NCBI RefSeq assembly: GCF_003285015.1
Contig: NZ_QMFB01000003.1
Span: forward strand, 434,001-498,000
Reading direction: 5' to 3'
Length of the DNA stretch: 64,000 nucleotides
Source: Paenibacillus contaminans
GTDB taxonomy: Bacteria > Bacillota > Bacilli > Paenibacillales > NBRC-103111
Below are positions 17,103 through 25,448 of this stretch, in pieces. The position numbers and the translations under genes are program-made. Under the pieces are notes generated by a model. The model worked only from the letters and a program-made list of their open reading frames with translations, was not told the DNA's origin and did not search any database. Position 1 is the first letter of the stretch, and each line of letters begins with the position of its first letter.

Positions 17103-17476
17103 TATTGGTCACCGTCGTCCTCGAACATGTCGTTATAGCCTTCGGAATCATTCTCCCCCCCGCCTAAAACGATTTTCAGATTTCTGGCGAGGCCTTGCTC
17201 CATCTTGGTTATTCCGTCGATTACCTCTACGATCGTATCGTGAATATCAAGCGTTTGCTTATGAAGTTCATCCGGCGATTTATACCGGGAAGGATGCAGA
17301 TTGCTGCATATCCAGCTTTTGGCTTTGTCCGCCTCATATGCTTTCGCCTCAAGAATGGCGGCTATGTTATATTGAATTTTCGCGGAAGCCTCAAGCATAC
17401 GAATGTAAGATTCGTTTCGACCGGGCGTCGGGTTATTTTCCTTGCGGTTATTGCCTCTGCGATTATTCCCCTTCAT
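17102..17476 (-). CDS. Small helical protein, second of the trio
   Basis: 124 residues: a basic Asn/Arg-rich N-terminus (MKGNNRRGNNRKENN), a first helix (MLEASAKIQYNIAAILEAKA), a second helix (HDTIVEVIDGITKMEQGLARNLKIVL) and an acidic tail. The two helices align with those of both neighbours. It overlaps the first gene by 14 bases and the third by one base. It is not recognised as a known family. Confidence 0.65.
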   Translation of the reverse strand: MKGNNRRGNNRKENNPTPGRNESYIRMLEASAKIQYNIAAILEAKAYEADKAKSWICSNLHPSRYKSPDELHKQTLDIHDTIVEVIDGITKMEQGLARNLKIVLGGGENDSEGYNDMFEDDGDQ

Positions 17477-17768
17477 TGCTGTTCAATTCCTTCATCACTT
17501 GCGTCAAATTTTCAGCGAGAGCTTCTTCAAGATCCGCCAGACTGTTTAAGTATGAAGTAACGTTTTTCGTTACCTGCAGCGCAAAATCCGTCGTACCCTC
17601 AAATCCTTCCACCGAAGGATTTTCATTCGGAATCGCAGTTACAAGCTTCGCCGCGTGAACGACCGATTGCCGCTTGGCTTCGATAATTCTGGCAAGCTCG
17701 AGATGGGATTTTGCCATGTGGGAAATGACAGTCGTTATTTGCTGATCCAATCGAACAACCCCCGTCAA
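17463..17768 (-). CDS. Small helical protein, first of the trio
   Basis: 101 residues: a first helix (MAKSHLELARIIEAKRQSVVHAAKL), a linker, and a second helix (VTSYLNSLADLEEALAENLTQVM). It is the cleanest member of the trio. The start is uncertain: TTG at 17766-17768 is the first in-frame start after a stop, but no strong ribosome site precedes it, and a TTG or ATG a few codons later is possible. It is the promoter-proximal gene of the three-gene unit. Confidence 0.6.
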   Translation of the reverse strand: MTGVVRLDQQITTVISHMAKSHLELARIIEAKRQSVVHAAKLVTAIPNENPSVEGFEGTTDFALQVTKNVTSYLNSLADLEEALAENLTQVMKELNSNEGE

Positions 17769-17995
17769 TAGTTTGATTTCGCGGTGAAGGCAAAGAACGC
17801 ATTCCTATCCTCAGCATATGCGCGGGAAGCCGCTTCTGCTTCCGCTGCTGTACGTATCGAAGCATCCCGATCGTCGCCTCCCTGTACAAGCGTCCAAGCA
17901 ATACAACGATTTCAAACGTACGATAAACTGGCTGAAGAATATACTTTCCAGGACTTCCCTGGCTTACGGGGGATATGAAGGAGGATCAAATCGGT

Positions 17996-18868
17996 ATGAC
18001 GTTCTCCAAGAAGGAGCAAGAGCGCCAACTGTATCGTACGCTTCGTCACTTCAACGATCGGGTTCTTACAGCCCCAACGGACCCTTTTATCGCTTACCGA
18101 GAACTTATTAGCAAGCTGGAGCAAAACCAAGTTTCATTCACAGGCGAGCGTATGGTCGTCAACGACGATATGAAAGAAAACTACTTCGATGCGCTTATCG
18201 AGCATTTGTACCGATACGAGCTCGCTTGCGCATTCGTTAAGGGCAAGATCGTGCTTGATGCGGCGAGCGGTGCCGGGTACGGAACGAAAATGCTGCAGAT
18301 GGCCGGCGCGGGCAGCGTGTACGGCATCGATATTTCGGAGGAAAGCGTCATTCAAGCGGAAAAAGATTACGGCGGCGAGAATACCCATTTTAGGCAAGGC
18401 GATATTCAGCACCTGCCTTTGGACAATGAAAGCGTCGATGTCGTCGTTTCCTATGAAACGATCGAGCACATTCCCGACGGCTCCGTCTGGATCAAAGAGT
18501 CGGCGAGAGTCCTTAGACCGGGCGGCCTCTTTTTCGTCTCCACGCCGAATCGCAGCGTAACATACCCGGGAACATACTTATGCGAGCGGCCTTATTACAA
18601 CAAATATCATTTTTATGAATATACCGTTCCGGAGCTGGTGGGCGAGCTGTTGAAGGAATACGATATTATGGAGTTGTACGGACAAACGTTCGTGAAGGAT
18701 ACCGATTCGATGGGCATCCATTTAACAAGACAATTGTTCGGTATGGAGGTTCATTACATCCCCAAAAACTTGAAGCATATCGTCGGCCCCCGCTTGGTGC
18801 CCCTCGGCGAAGTCAAAAACGAGCAGCCGAAATACATCGTTGCCGTTTGCAAAAAAAAGGGAACATAA
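17996..18868 (+). CDS. Class I SAM-dependent methyltransferase
   Basis: About 290 residues with a Methyltransf_11 core in the middle. VLDAASGAGYGTKML is motif I, YGIDISEESV holds the acidic ribose-binding position, FRQGDIQHLPLDNESVDVVVSYETIEHI covers motifs II-III, and ARVLRPGGLFFVSTPNR follows. The helical N-terminal 75 residues (FNDRVL through FTGERMVV) are typical of glycan or small-molecule methyltransferases near polysaccharide clusters. I favour ATG at 17996 because of AAGGAGG upstream (spacing 11); an ATG at 17975 is the alternative. It faces away from the small-protein trio and precedes the glycan operon. Confidence 0.88.
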   Translation: MTFSKKEQERQLYRTLRHFNDRVLTAPTDPFIAYRELISKLEQNQVSFTGERMVVNDDMKENYFDALIEHLYRYELACAFVKGKIVLDAASGAGYGTKMLQMAGAGSVYGIDISEESVIQAEKDYGGENTHFRQGDIQHLPLDNESVDVVVSYETIEHIPDGSVWIKESARVLRPGGLFFVSTPNRSVTYPGTYLCERPYYNKYHFYEYTVPELVGELLKEYDIMELYGQTFVKDTDSMGIHLTRQLFGMEVHYIPKNLKHIVGPRLVPLGEVKNEQPKYIVAVCKKKGT

Positions 18869-18887
18869 AGCAGGCGCAAGCCTGCTT
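18868..18887 (+). terminator. Short hairpin after the methyltransferase
   Basis: AAGCAGGC pairs with GCCTGCTT around a GCAA tetraloop, starting at the stop codon. There is no T-run, so termination is uncertain. Confidence 0.4.
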
Positions 18888-18948
18888 CATGTTTGCAAGA
18901 ACTCCCCTACATAGAAGCAAACAGGATCTTTAAATGAAGATCGTGCAA

Positions 18949-18971
18949 GTTTACCGAGATTTAGAGCCGCT
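18949..18971 (+). repeat. 23-base dispersed repeat, copy 2
   Basis: Identical to 10203-10225 over 23 bases and in the same orientation; the flanks differ. Confidence 0.8.
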
Positions 18972-19079
18972 TCCGCGAGTTACGCTGATAAAACATGATT
19001 CACCGGCGTTATAACGTTTGCGTATACCGTAAAACTAGAGTCTCTTCTTCTATACGTCGCTGATCCACTAAAAAAAGTG

Positions 19080-19105
19080 CAGGCTGCCGAACCGTCGGCA
19101 GCCTG
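19080..19105 (-). terminator. Terminator of the surface-glycan operon
   Basis: An 11-base-pair perfect stem (19080-19090 with 19095-19105), a four-base loop, and seven T on the minus strand, downstream of the stop at 19180. Confidence 0.9.
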
Positions 19106-19179
19106 AAACAATGCCTGCAGCGAAACATGCCGTTTTGCCCGCGGGCTTTCCCCGAACCCTATGAAACTAACTTTGTCGT

Positions 19180-20580
19180 CTACTTTTCGCCAGCCGCCCG
19201 CTCAATCGGCCTGCCGATTCGGCATGCGGCGAACTGCTCCTCCGTTAATCGCATAACACGCTCGGGACTCCACTTATAGCAGTCAAATAACCTTTCGTCT
19301 GCGATCTCTCGCAGCTCCAGCCCTTCGGAATAGTACAAACCTCCGCCAGGCGCCTCATATAATTTGTAATCGATCAATTCGTACTCCTGGCATGCATTGT
19401 CCGGTTCAAGCCCCGGTCCATAACCGTAATGAAGGCCGGAAAAATAGGCATCGGGAATTTGTACGATTTCGTCTGCGCTAAATTTCATTGCAATAAAATC
19501 CTCGTAACTCGCAATTGGAATCACAATGCCGTGAGCGACCACATATACGCCGGTGCCCGAGTCCTTCGCCACGAACGTCCTCGGAAAATAGGCGGGAAAC
19601 GGTCCAGCGTAATCGATCGCAAGACCGTCAGGTATTTCGGAAAGCTCGTTATCCGGCACCGTAATAATGCGCTCGCGCCGGAAGCCGAAGCAAAAAAACG
19701 TATCGCCGGGAACGATCGGCCGTTTCCTGCCCCTCTCCAAATAATAGATCGTATCGCCGGCTCCTTTAACCAATATTCCGCCGGGCAGTCGTGACGTCTT
19801 CACCGCCGGTCCCCGATTTTCAGGTAAAAACAGCTCGTCGCAAGTATACGCAAGCCTATCGGGATCGACGCCCCATTTTTTCAGAAACGTACGGCGGTTA
19901 TAAGCGGCAATCGCGTTCATATCGAGGGAGCCTCCCTTAAATCCGGAATTGCCTTCGTGATGAACAAACGTATCGCCTGCGATAAGCAGCTTATAACCCG
20001 CTCGAATCGTCCGGTAACAATAATCGGTATCCTCGTGCACGCCGTAGATAAAGCTTTCGTCCATTTCGCCGATCCTCTTGTACAGCGACCGCCTGAATAG
20101 GATGCAAAAGCCGCTTAAGCAAGTCACTTCCCGCCATTTAAGCGGATCATGACGATTAAAGGCATCGGCAAATTGATGATACTCCGCTTCCGAAGCGTAA
20201 ACCGGCTTGACCGTCTGCACGGGAATGACCCAATTCGATTTCGGTCCGACAATGCCGACATTCGGCTCGCTCTCAAGCGTCAGCCGCAAATTGTCCAGCC
20301 ATCGATGCGAAACGATCGTATCATTGTTCAAGAGCAGCAGCAGCTCACCTTTCGCAACCTTCATTCCTTGATTGCACCCGGCCGCGAAGCCCCTATTCCG
20401 CTTGTTCGCAATGATCGTCAAACCGCCCAACCGCTCCAGATAAGGAACCGTATCGTCCAATGAGCCGTTATCGACGATAATGATTTCGTAAGGCAGTGAT
20501 GTAAAGGTGCGAATGCTCTGGATACAATTTATCGTCTTATGAAGATTGTTGAACGTAATAATGACGATGCTGGTTAACAT
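19180..20580 (-). CDS. GT2 glycosyltransferase with C-terminal triple repeat module
   Basis: Residues 1-245 are a GT-A family 2 enzyme: TSIVIITFNN, IIIVDNGSLDDT, LLLLNNDTIV with the NND metal site, and EDTDYCYR near the acceptor site. Residues 268-459 are a separate region of three related units of about 55-70 residues (268-334, 335-404, 405-459), each with a Tyr-Tyr/Val-Val strand, a Gly, an Arg-Pro or Pro-Ile, and an aromatic before a Val/Ile strand. The same module ends the GT4 enzyme at 28443-30242. It may bind a polysaccharide or anchor both enzymes to one complex. This is the last gene of the operon. Confidence 0.85.
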   Translation of the reverse strand: MLTSIVIITFNNLHKTINCIQSIRTFTSLPYEIIIVDNGSLDDTVPYLERLGGLTIIANKRNRGFAAGCNQGMKVAKGELLLLLNNDTIVSHRWLDNLRLTLESEPNVGIVGPKSNWVIPVQTVKPVYASEAEYHQFADAFNRHDPLKWREVTCLSGFCILFRRSLYKRIGEMDESFIYGVHEDTDYCYRTIRAGYKLLIAGDTFVHHEGNSGFKGGSLDMNAIAAYNRRTFLKKWGVDPDRLAYTCDELFLPENRGPAVKTSRLPGGILVKGAGDTIYYLERGRKRPIVPGDTFFCFGFRRERIITVPDNELSEIPDGLAIDYAGPFPAYFPRTFVAKDSGTGVYVVAHGIVIPIASYEDFIAMKFSADEIVQIPDAYFSGLHYGYGPGLEPDNACQEYELIDYKLYEAPGGGLYYSEGLELREIADERLFDCYKWSPERVMRLTEEQFAACRIGRPIERAAGEK

Positions 20581-20709
20581 GCGAGCACTCCCCCGCCATT
20601 AAAAGGTTGTTCGAACAGACATGCTCATTCCTATTTCGCATAAAACCGGTTCCTCCTAGATGAAAGGAAGCCTGCGCAATTCGGAAAAAGCCGCATTGGA
20701 AACGCCCGA

Positions 20710-21627
20710 TCAAATGCCAAAATGCGAGATCGTTCGTTTCAACCCTTCCCGCAGTGTGACTTGCGGCATCCATCCGAGCTTTTGGACGGTTCGCTCATTG
20801 GAAAGCACGCTGTGCCGAATATCGCCGGGACGCGGCGGCTCGTAGCGGACATCGGGCTTTACGCCGATCAGCTCCGACATTTCGGTCAGAAGCGTGTTGA
20901 CGCTGATCTTCGTACCGGTAGACACATGAAAAGCTTCACCGCTTCCTGCATTCAAGGCGATCGCATTCGCTTCCGCGACGTCGCCTGCGTAGACGAAATC
21001 TCGCGTCTGCTCGCCGTCTCCATGGATCGTCAACGTGCTGCCCGTGCGGAAAGCTTCTGTAAATTTAGCGACGACGCCCCCCTCGCCGATATGGTTTTGG
21101 CGCGGACCATAAACGTTGCTGTAGCGCAGGACGGTGTATGCGATGCCGAATTGTGCGGCGGCAAGACGCAAATACATTTCCGCTACATATTTGGAAATGC
21201 CGTACGGCGAATTCGGTCCTACCGGATGTTTTTCGTCGACCGGCAAATACGCCGGATCGCCATATATCGCCGCCGATCCGGCGTACACGATCTTTTTCGC
21301 TCCGCAGCGCTTAGCCGCTTCAATAACCCGTATCGTGCCTTGAATGTTCACCGCTTCGTCATGCGTCATATTTTCCGTCGATTTGAACACGCTCGCCTGC
21401 GCCGCTTCATGAACGATATAATCCGGGAGAAAATCGTCGACAGCCTGCTGAAACGCCGGGTCCAAAATATCGCACCGGTACAGCCGTACGTTCAAGCCCG
21501 CGATATTGTCCAGTCTACCCGTGCTTAAATTATCGGCCACCGCCACCTCGAACCCGTCCCGGACCAATCGCTCCGCAATATGCGAACCGACAAAGCCGCA
21601 GCCGCCCGTAACGAGCACTTTACTCAT
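20710..21627 (-). CDS. NAD-dependent epimerase/dehydratase (UDP-glucose 4-epimerase-like)
   Basis: A 305-residue extended short-chain dehydrogenase. VTGGCGFVGSHIAERLV binds NAD, and the catalytic Ser and Tyr-x-x-x-Lys lie in YAGSAAIYGDP and YGISKYVAEMYL. YSNVYGPRQNHIGEGGVV and VYAGDVAEAN fit a UDP-hexose 4-epimerase. It would interconvert C4 epimers of a nucleotide sugar used by the operon. Its ATG overlaps by four bases the stop of the upstream glycosyltransferase. Confidence 0.88.
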   Translation of the reverse strand: MSKVLVTGGCGFVGSHIAERLVRDGFEVAVADNLSTGRLDNIAGLNVRLYRCDILDPAFQQAVDDFLPDYIVHEAAQASVFKSTENMTHDEAVNIQGTIRVIEAAKRCGAKKIVYAGSAAIYGDPAYLPVDEKHPVGPNSPYGISKYVAEMYLRLAAAQFGIAYTVLRYSNVYGPRQNHIGEGGVVAKFTEAFRTGSTLTIHGDGEQTRDFVYAGDVAEANAIALNAGSGEAFHVSTGTKISVNTLLTEMSELIGVKPDVRYEPPRPGDIRHSVLSNERTVQKLGWMPQVTLREGLKRTISHFGI

Positions 21628-22700
21628 AATGCTCCTACCTCCCGCAGCATCTCTACAAAATATCGGCAGTACAATTCGATCGAGAAGCTGTCCTCGATAT
21701 GCTTTTGACCCATACGGCGGATTCGTTCCCTGAGCGTTTTGTCGTTCATAAGCTCGAGCGCCTCCCTTACCGCGCCGTCAATATCGCCGTGATCGAAATA
21801 TTTGCCCGTCACGTTATGGACGACCGCGCTTCGCACGCCGTCGGAATCGGTCGTCAGCACCGGACAGCGGCAGCTCATCGCTTCGATTACCGCATAAGGC
21901 GCTCCTTCGACCCTCGACGGGGCGCACAGAAATCCGCCGGAGTCGCCGATCGTCGAGAATATCGCAGGCATTTCGGCATGCGGTACGTTCGAGCGGATGA
22001 CGAGATTTCCCTGAAGCTTCAGATCCGCAACCGTCAGCTCGAACAGCGCGGCATCATCCGCCTGCGCCAGCGTATGGTCGTGGAACATCCAGAGCTGCGT
22101 CTCCGGCTTCTGCTGTACAAGGTGGTAGCCGATGAAGAGAAAATCGCGCCAATTTTTATTGTATTCGAGCCGCCCGAACCAAGCTGCGATGGGCGCATCG
22201 GGCTTGGGCACTTTACGGTAAGTGAATGTTTTCGTGTCGAGCGGGTTATTGAAGCTGTACGTCAATTTGTTCGGGAACGTCTCCGCACACAGATCGAGCA
22301 CATGAGGCGTAGCCGGCACCAATATGGCATCGGCATAGGCAGCGATATACTGATGGCTGTCAGCCATTTTTTGTCTTGCTTCGGCCATCGTGCCGAGTCC
22401 TTGGATCTCATAAACGATTCTCCCGCCATACCCCAACTGCCGGAGCATCCGCACTTCCATAAAGGCGCAAGTGACGACAAGCGCTTCGTACTGGTAGTGA
22501 TTGATAATGGCGATCATTTCCGAAGGATTGCCCGTTACGAAAGTCGGGACGCCCTCCGCCTCGACATTTTGCAAACCGCTCCCGGGCTGGAAATAGAGGC
22601 AGTGGCACTCGATTCCTTCTTGAGAGAGCGCGTGGCAGCGCTGACGGTTCAACGTATCGACGCCGCCCCCCGGTATGATGTAAACAAACAATACGCGCAT
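21624..22700 (-). CDS. GT4 glycosyltransferase, tandem paralogue B
   Basis: A 358-residue GT-B enzyme. The N-terminal domain begins MRVLFVYIIPGGGVDTLNRQRCHAL, and the C-terminal donor domain has FLCAPSRVEGAPYAVIEAMSCRCPVLTTDSDG, with the Glu of the family 4 E-x7-E site. It is strikingly similar to the next gene upstream (22726-23802), including IPGGGVDTLNRQRCHAL, ECHCLYF, PGSGLQN and the CRCPVLTTDSDGV block, so the pair arose by tandem duplication. The two may add successive or alternative sugars. Confidence 0.88.
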   Translation of the reverse strand: MRVLFVYIIPGGGVDTLNRQRCHALSQEGIECHCLYFQPGSGLQNVEAEGVPTFVTGNPSEMIAIINHYQYEALVVTCAFMEVRMLRQLGYGGRIVYEIQGLGTMAEARQKMADSHQYIAAYADAILVPATPHVLDLCAETFPNKLTYSFNNPLDTKTFTYRKVPKPDAPIAAWFGRLEYNKNWRDFLFIGYHLVQQKPETQLWMFHDHTLAQADDAALFELTVADLKLQGNLVIRSNVPHAEMPAIFSTIGDSGGFLCAPSRVEGAPYAVIEAMSCRCPVLTTDSDGVRSAVVHNVTGKYFDHGDIDGAVREALELMNDKTLRERIRRMGQKHIEDSFSIELYCRYFVEMLREVGAL

Positions 22701-22725
22701 ATAGGTTCACCCCGCTCCTCGAATT

Positions 22726-23802
22726 TTACATGGCGCCGACTGTTTGCAGCATATGGAAGAAGTTGATGCAATACCGCTCAACGGAAAATTCGTTTTCCAC
22801 AAGCGACCGGGCTTGCATGCGAATCCTTTCGCGAAGCCCTGTATCTCTCATCAATTCAAGCGCCTCAAGTACCGCTCCGTCAATATCGCCGTGATTGTAA
22901 AACTTGCCGGTCACATTGTGAACAACCGCACTCTTCACACCGTCGGAATCGGTCGTCAGCACCGGGCAGCGGCAGCTCATCGCTTCATAAACGACATATC
23001 CCGCGCCTTCTACCCGCGACGTCGAACAAACCAGCCCGCCTGAATCCCCGATCGCCGAAAAAATTTCCGGTATGGACGCATGAGGGACGTTGGAACGAAG
23101 CACGACATGGTCGCCGAGGCCAAGATCCTTGACCGTCAACTCGAACATTTCCGTTTCGCCGGGTTGGGCTAGCGTATGGTCATGGAACATCCACAATTTC
23201 ATATCGGGATACTCCTGCACCAGGTGATAACCGATGAACAAAAAATCCCGCCAGTTTTTGTTGTACTCCATCCGGCCGAACCAAGCGAGAACCGGGTATG
23301 GAAGCTTATCTTTCTTCCTGTAGGAGAACGTATCGGTATCGATCGGATTATTAAAGCTGAACGTCAGCTTGTTCGGACAAAACTCCTTGGTCAGCTCGAG
23401 CAAATGCGGCGTTCTGGGAAGGAGAAGGCCATCGGCGTATGCATTGATATGCGGGCTCCCGCTTTTCATTTCATGCCTAGCCCACTCCAGCGTTCCCAGA
23501 CCTTGATTTTCGAAAATGATTCTTCCGCCGAACCCTTTCAAACGAAGCATACGCACTTCCATATAAGCGGAAGTTACAATAATCGCTTGGTATTGATAAT
23601 GGTTGACGATTCCGATAATTTCGTTCGGCTCCTTAGTAATGAAGGTCGTGATCCCTTCGGCATTAATGTTCTGCAATCCGCTGCCCGGATGAAAATAGAG
23701 ACAATGGCATTCGATTCCGCGCTTGGCCAATGCGTGGCACCGCTGCCGGTTCAGCGTATCGACGCCTCCGCCCGGGATGATATACATAAACAACACACGC
23801 AT
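22726..23802 (-). CDS. GT4 glycosyltransferase, tandem paralogue A
   Basis: A GT-B enzyme of about 358 residues, a paralogue of the adjacent 21624-22700 gene. The start MRVLFMYIIPGGGVDTLN, the central NNPIDTDTFSYRKKDK and the donor-site LVCSTSRVEGAGYVVYEAMSCRCP align through the whole length. The start at 23800-23802 is preferred because the two codons before it overlap the stop of the upstream gene. The ribosome site is weak, which fits translational coupling in the operon. Confidence 0.88.
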   Translation of the reverse strand: MRVLFMYIIPGGGVDTLNRQRCHALAKRGIECHCLYFHPGSGLQNINAEGITTFITKEPNEIIGIVNHYQYQAIIVTSAYMEVRMLRLKGFGGRIIFENQGLGTLEWARHEMKSGSPHINAYADGLLLPRTPHLLELTKEFCPNKLTFSFNNPIDTDTFSYRKKDKLPYPVLAWFGRMEYNKNWRDFLFIGYHLVQEYPDMKLWMFHDHTLAQPGETEMFELTVKDLGLGDHVVLRSNVPHASIPEIFSAIGDSGGLVCSTSRVEGAGYVVYEAMSCRCPVLTTDSDGVKSAVVHNVTGKFYNHGDIDGAVLEALELMRDTGLRERIRMQARSLVENEFSVERYCINFFHMLQTVGAM

Positions 23803-23804
23803 CG

Positions 23805-24533
23805 TCAATAAACCCCGATCTGATGCAGATGATGGAGATAGGCGGCCATTCGCGCATTGTATGCTCCATGAATCATTGCCGATTCGTGAAGCACTTCCCC
23901 GGCACGAGTAATTTCTCTCATTCGCGAATGCGTGCGGTGAAGTGTCAACGTTTCATTCAAGAAATGAAAATCGACGCCATTCAAGATGATTCTGTACCAC
24001 ATATCGTAATCATGGGTTAGAGCCAGCCCCTGATTAAAATAACCGAGCTCCATGATCAGGCTTCTGTCCGTCATGACCGTGCAGCCGTTGATCGGGTCGC
24101 CTGACATGAACGTAGTGTAAAATTCCGTAATGTTCCGAAACAGCATCGAGGCGGAATGAGCGAAAATTTGGTTTTTCTCGTCGATCCGGTCATAGTTCGT
24201 AAAACAGGCGCGAGCGCCGTGAGTCATCATATAGGATAACTGATGCTCCACCTTATGCGGATAAAAACGGTCATCCGAGCTGAGCCAGGCAAAGTAATCG
24301 CCGGTAGCCTCTACGATACCCCGGTTGACCGCGCTTGCCGTCCCGCCGTTCGGCTTCTCGATGAACTTAATTCGGTCCATATACGGCTTTACTCTGCCCA
24401 GATGCTGCGTCGAGCCGTCGCTCACGACGACGACCTCCACGTTCGGGTATGTCTGATTGACTGCGCTTTGAATCGCTTGGTCGACATACGGACAGTTGTA
24501 GAACGGGATAACGATCGATACTTTCGGCAGCAT
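23805..24533 (-). CDS. Family 2 glycosyltransferase
   Basis: A 242-residue GT-A enzyme: MLPKVSIVIPFYNCPYVDQAI, VVVVSDGST, GGTASAVNRGI, and YFAWLSSDDRFYPHKVE with the metal-binding DD. The C-terminal GDPINGCTVMTDRS and ALTHDYDMWYRI match acceptor-side motifs of this family. No membrane segment is present. It lies between two sugar-nucleotide and glycosyltransferase genes with gaps of two or three bases, and is clearly cotranscribed. Confidence 0.9.
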   Translation of the reverse strand: MLPKVSIVIPFYNCPYVDQAIQSAVNQTYPNVEVVVVSDGSTQHLGRVKPYMDRIKFIEKPNGGTASAVNRGIVEATGDYFAWLSSDDRFYPHKVEHQLSYMMTHGARACFTNYDRIDEKNQIFAHSASMLFRNITEFYTTFMSGDPINGCTVMTDRSLIMELGYFNQGLALTHDYDMWYRIILNGVDFHFLNETLTLHRTHSRMREITRAGEVLHESAMIHGAYNARMAAYLHHLHQIGVY

Positions 24534-24536
24534 GGT

Positions 24537-25448
24537 TTATCCTCTCCTTTGTCGATAATAGGCAAGCGCATCTTCGATCGATTGCTCGAACGGAATGGCC
24601 GGCCGCCAGCCGAGCCCGGAAATAAAAGTCAAATCAACCTCGTCCGGATCCGGAGGCGCAAGCGGATTCGGGCGAAGGGTTACCGCCAGGTCCGCTGCCG
24701 ATCGCCGTTTGAACGCTTCGACAGTATCGCCTAGCGACCGCTGTAAACCAGAACCGATTTTGTAAACGGCTCCTTCTTCCCCCCGTTGCAGAATCGCGGA
24801 ATACGCCGCTACCGCATCTCTGACATCGAGAAAATCCCGTTTTTCCTCATATGACGACAGCGTGAACGGCCTGGACGCCCCCCCCGATTCCTCATCGGCA
24901 ACCCATTTGGCCAGTAAGCCGCAAAGACCGTTCGAAGGCCCCGGTCCGATCAAATTCGAAGGCTGCGCAAACAACACCGGCTGTCCGAATAAATGAGCCC
25001 ACGCCTGTGCTGCCAGAAGCTGCATCGTTTTACTCAAGCTGTATGGATGAGGAGGCTTGGGCGCCCCGCTTGTCATCGAGAAATTCAGCATCGAGCTGAC
25101 GGCAAGAATACGGCAGGCAGGGACGGCGAGCCTTACGGCATCGAGTAAATAGATCGTCGCAAGCAAGTTCGTTTCCATGCAATCGGCGGGCCGCTTCCAC
25201 GATTCGGCAACGGCGTTCATGCCGGCCAAATGCAGCGCGAAATCGGGCTTCACGCCGTCTACAAGCTTCCGTACGGCCGAACTGTCCGTCAATTCGCAAG
25301 CCAAGGTACGGCAGCCGTCGTCGAACGGCTCTCCCGCACCTTGCCTCACAACCGCATACACGTCAAATCCCGCAGCCGCAAAGTGGCGGCAGGCGTGACG
25401 GCCGGTAAAACCGGCCGCACCCGTTATGAGAATCCGGCTGCCCGTCAT
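24537..25448 (-). CDS. NAD-dependent epimerase/dehydratase or reductase
   Basis: A 303-residue extended short-chain dehydrogenase: ITGAAGFTGRHACRHF binds the cofactor, and YSLSKTMQLLAAQAW holds the catalytic Tyr and Lys. The layout resembles GDP-4-keto-6-deoxymannose reductases (RMD) at least as much as epimerases. It probably finishes a 6-deoxysugar nucleotide for the glycan. It overlaps the next upstream gene by four bases. The specific substrate cannot be told from sequence alone. Confidence 0.8.
   Translation of the reverse strand: MTGSRILITGAAGFTGRHACRHFAAAGFDVYAVVRQGAGEPFDDGCRTLACELTDSSAVRKLVDGVKPDFALHLAGMNAVAESWKRPADCMETNLLATIYLLDAVRLAVPACRILAVSSMLNFSMTSGAPKPPHPYSLSKTMQLLAAQAWAHLFGQPVLFAQPSNLIGPGPSNGLCGLLAKWVADEESGGASRPFTLSSYEEKRDFLDVRDAVAAYSAILQRGEEGAVYKIGSGLQRSLGDTVEAFKRRSAADLAVTLRPNPLAPPDPDEVDLTFISGLGWRPAIPFEQSIEDALAYYRQRRG

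Larger units (their letters stand above)
18869..19179. other. Convergent intergenic region
   Basis: It contains the hairpin after the methyltransferase, the second copy of the 23-base repeat, and the terminator of the long glycan operon. No gene is seen. Confidence 0.7.

Noticed and set aside
21699..22766. Plus-strand open frame of 355 codons opposite the GT4 pair
   Set aside because: Antisense shadow of the minus-strand coding sequence; no start signal.
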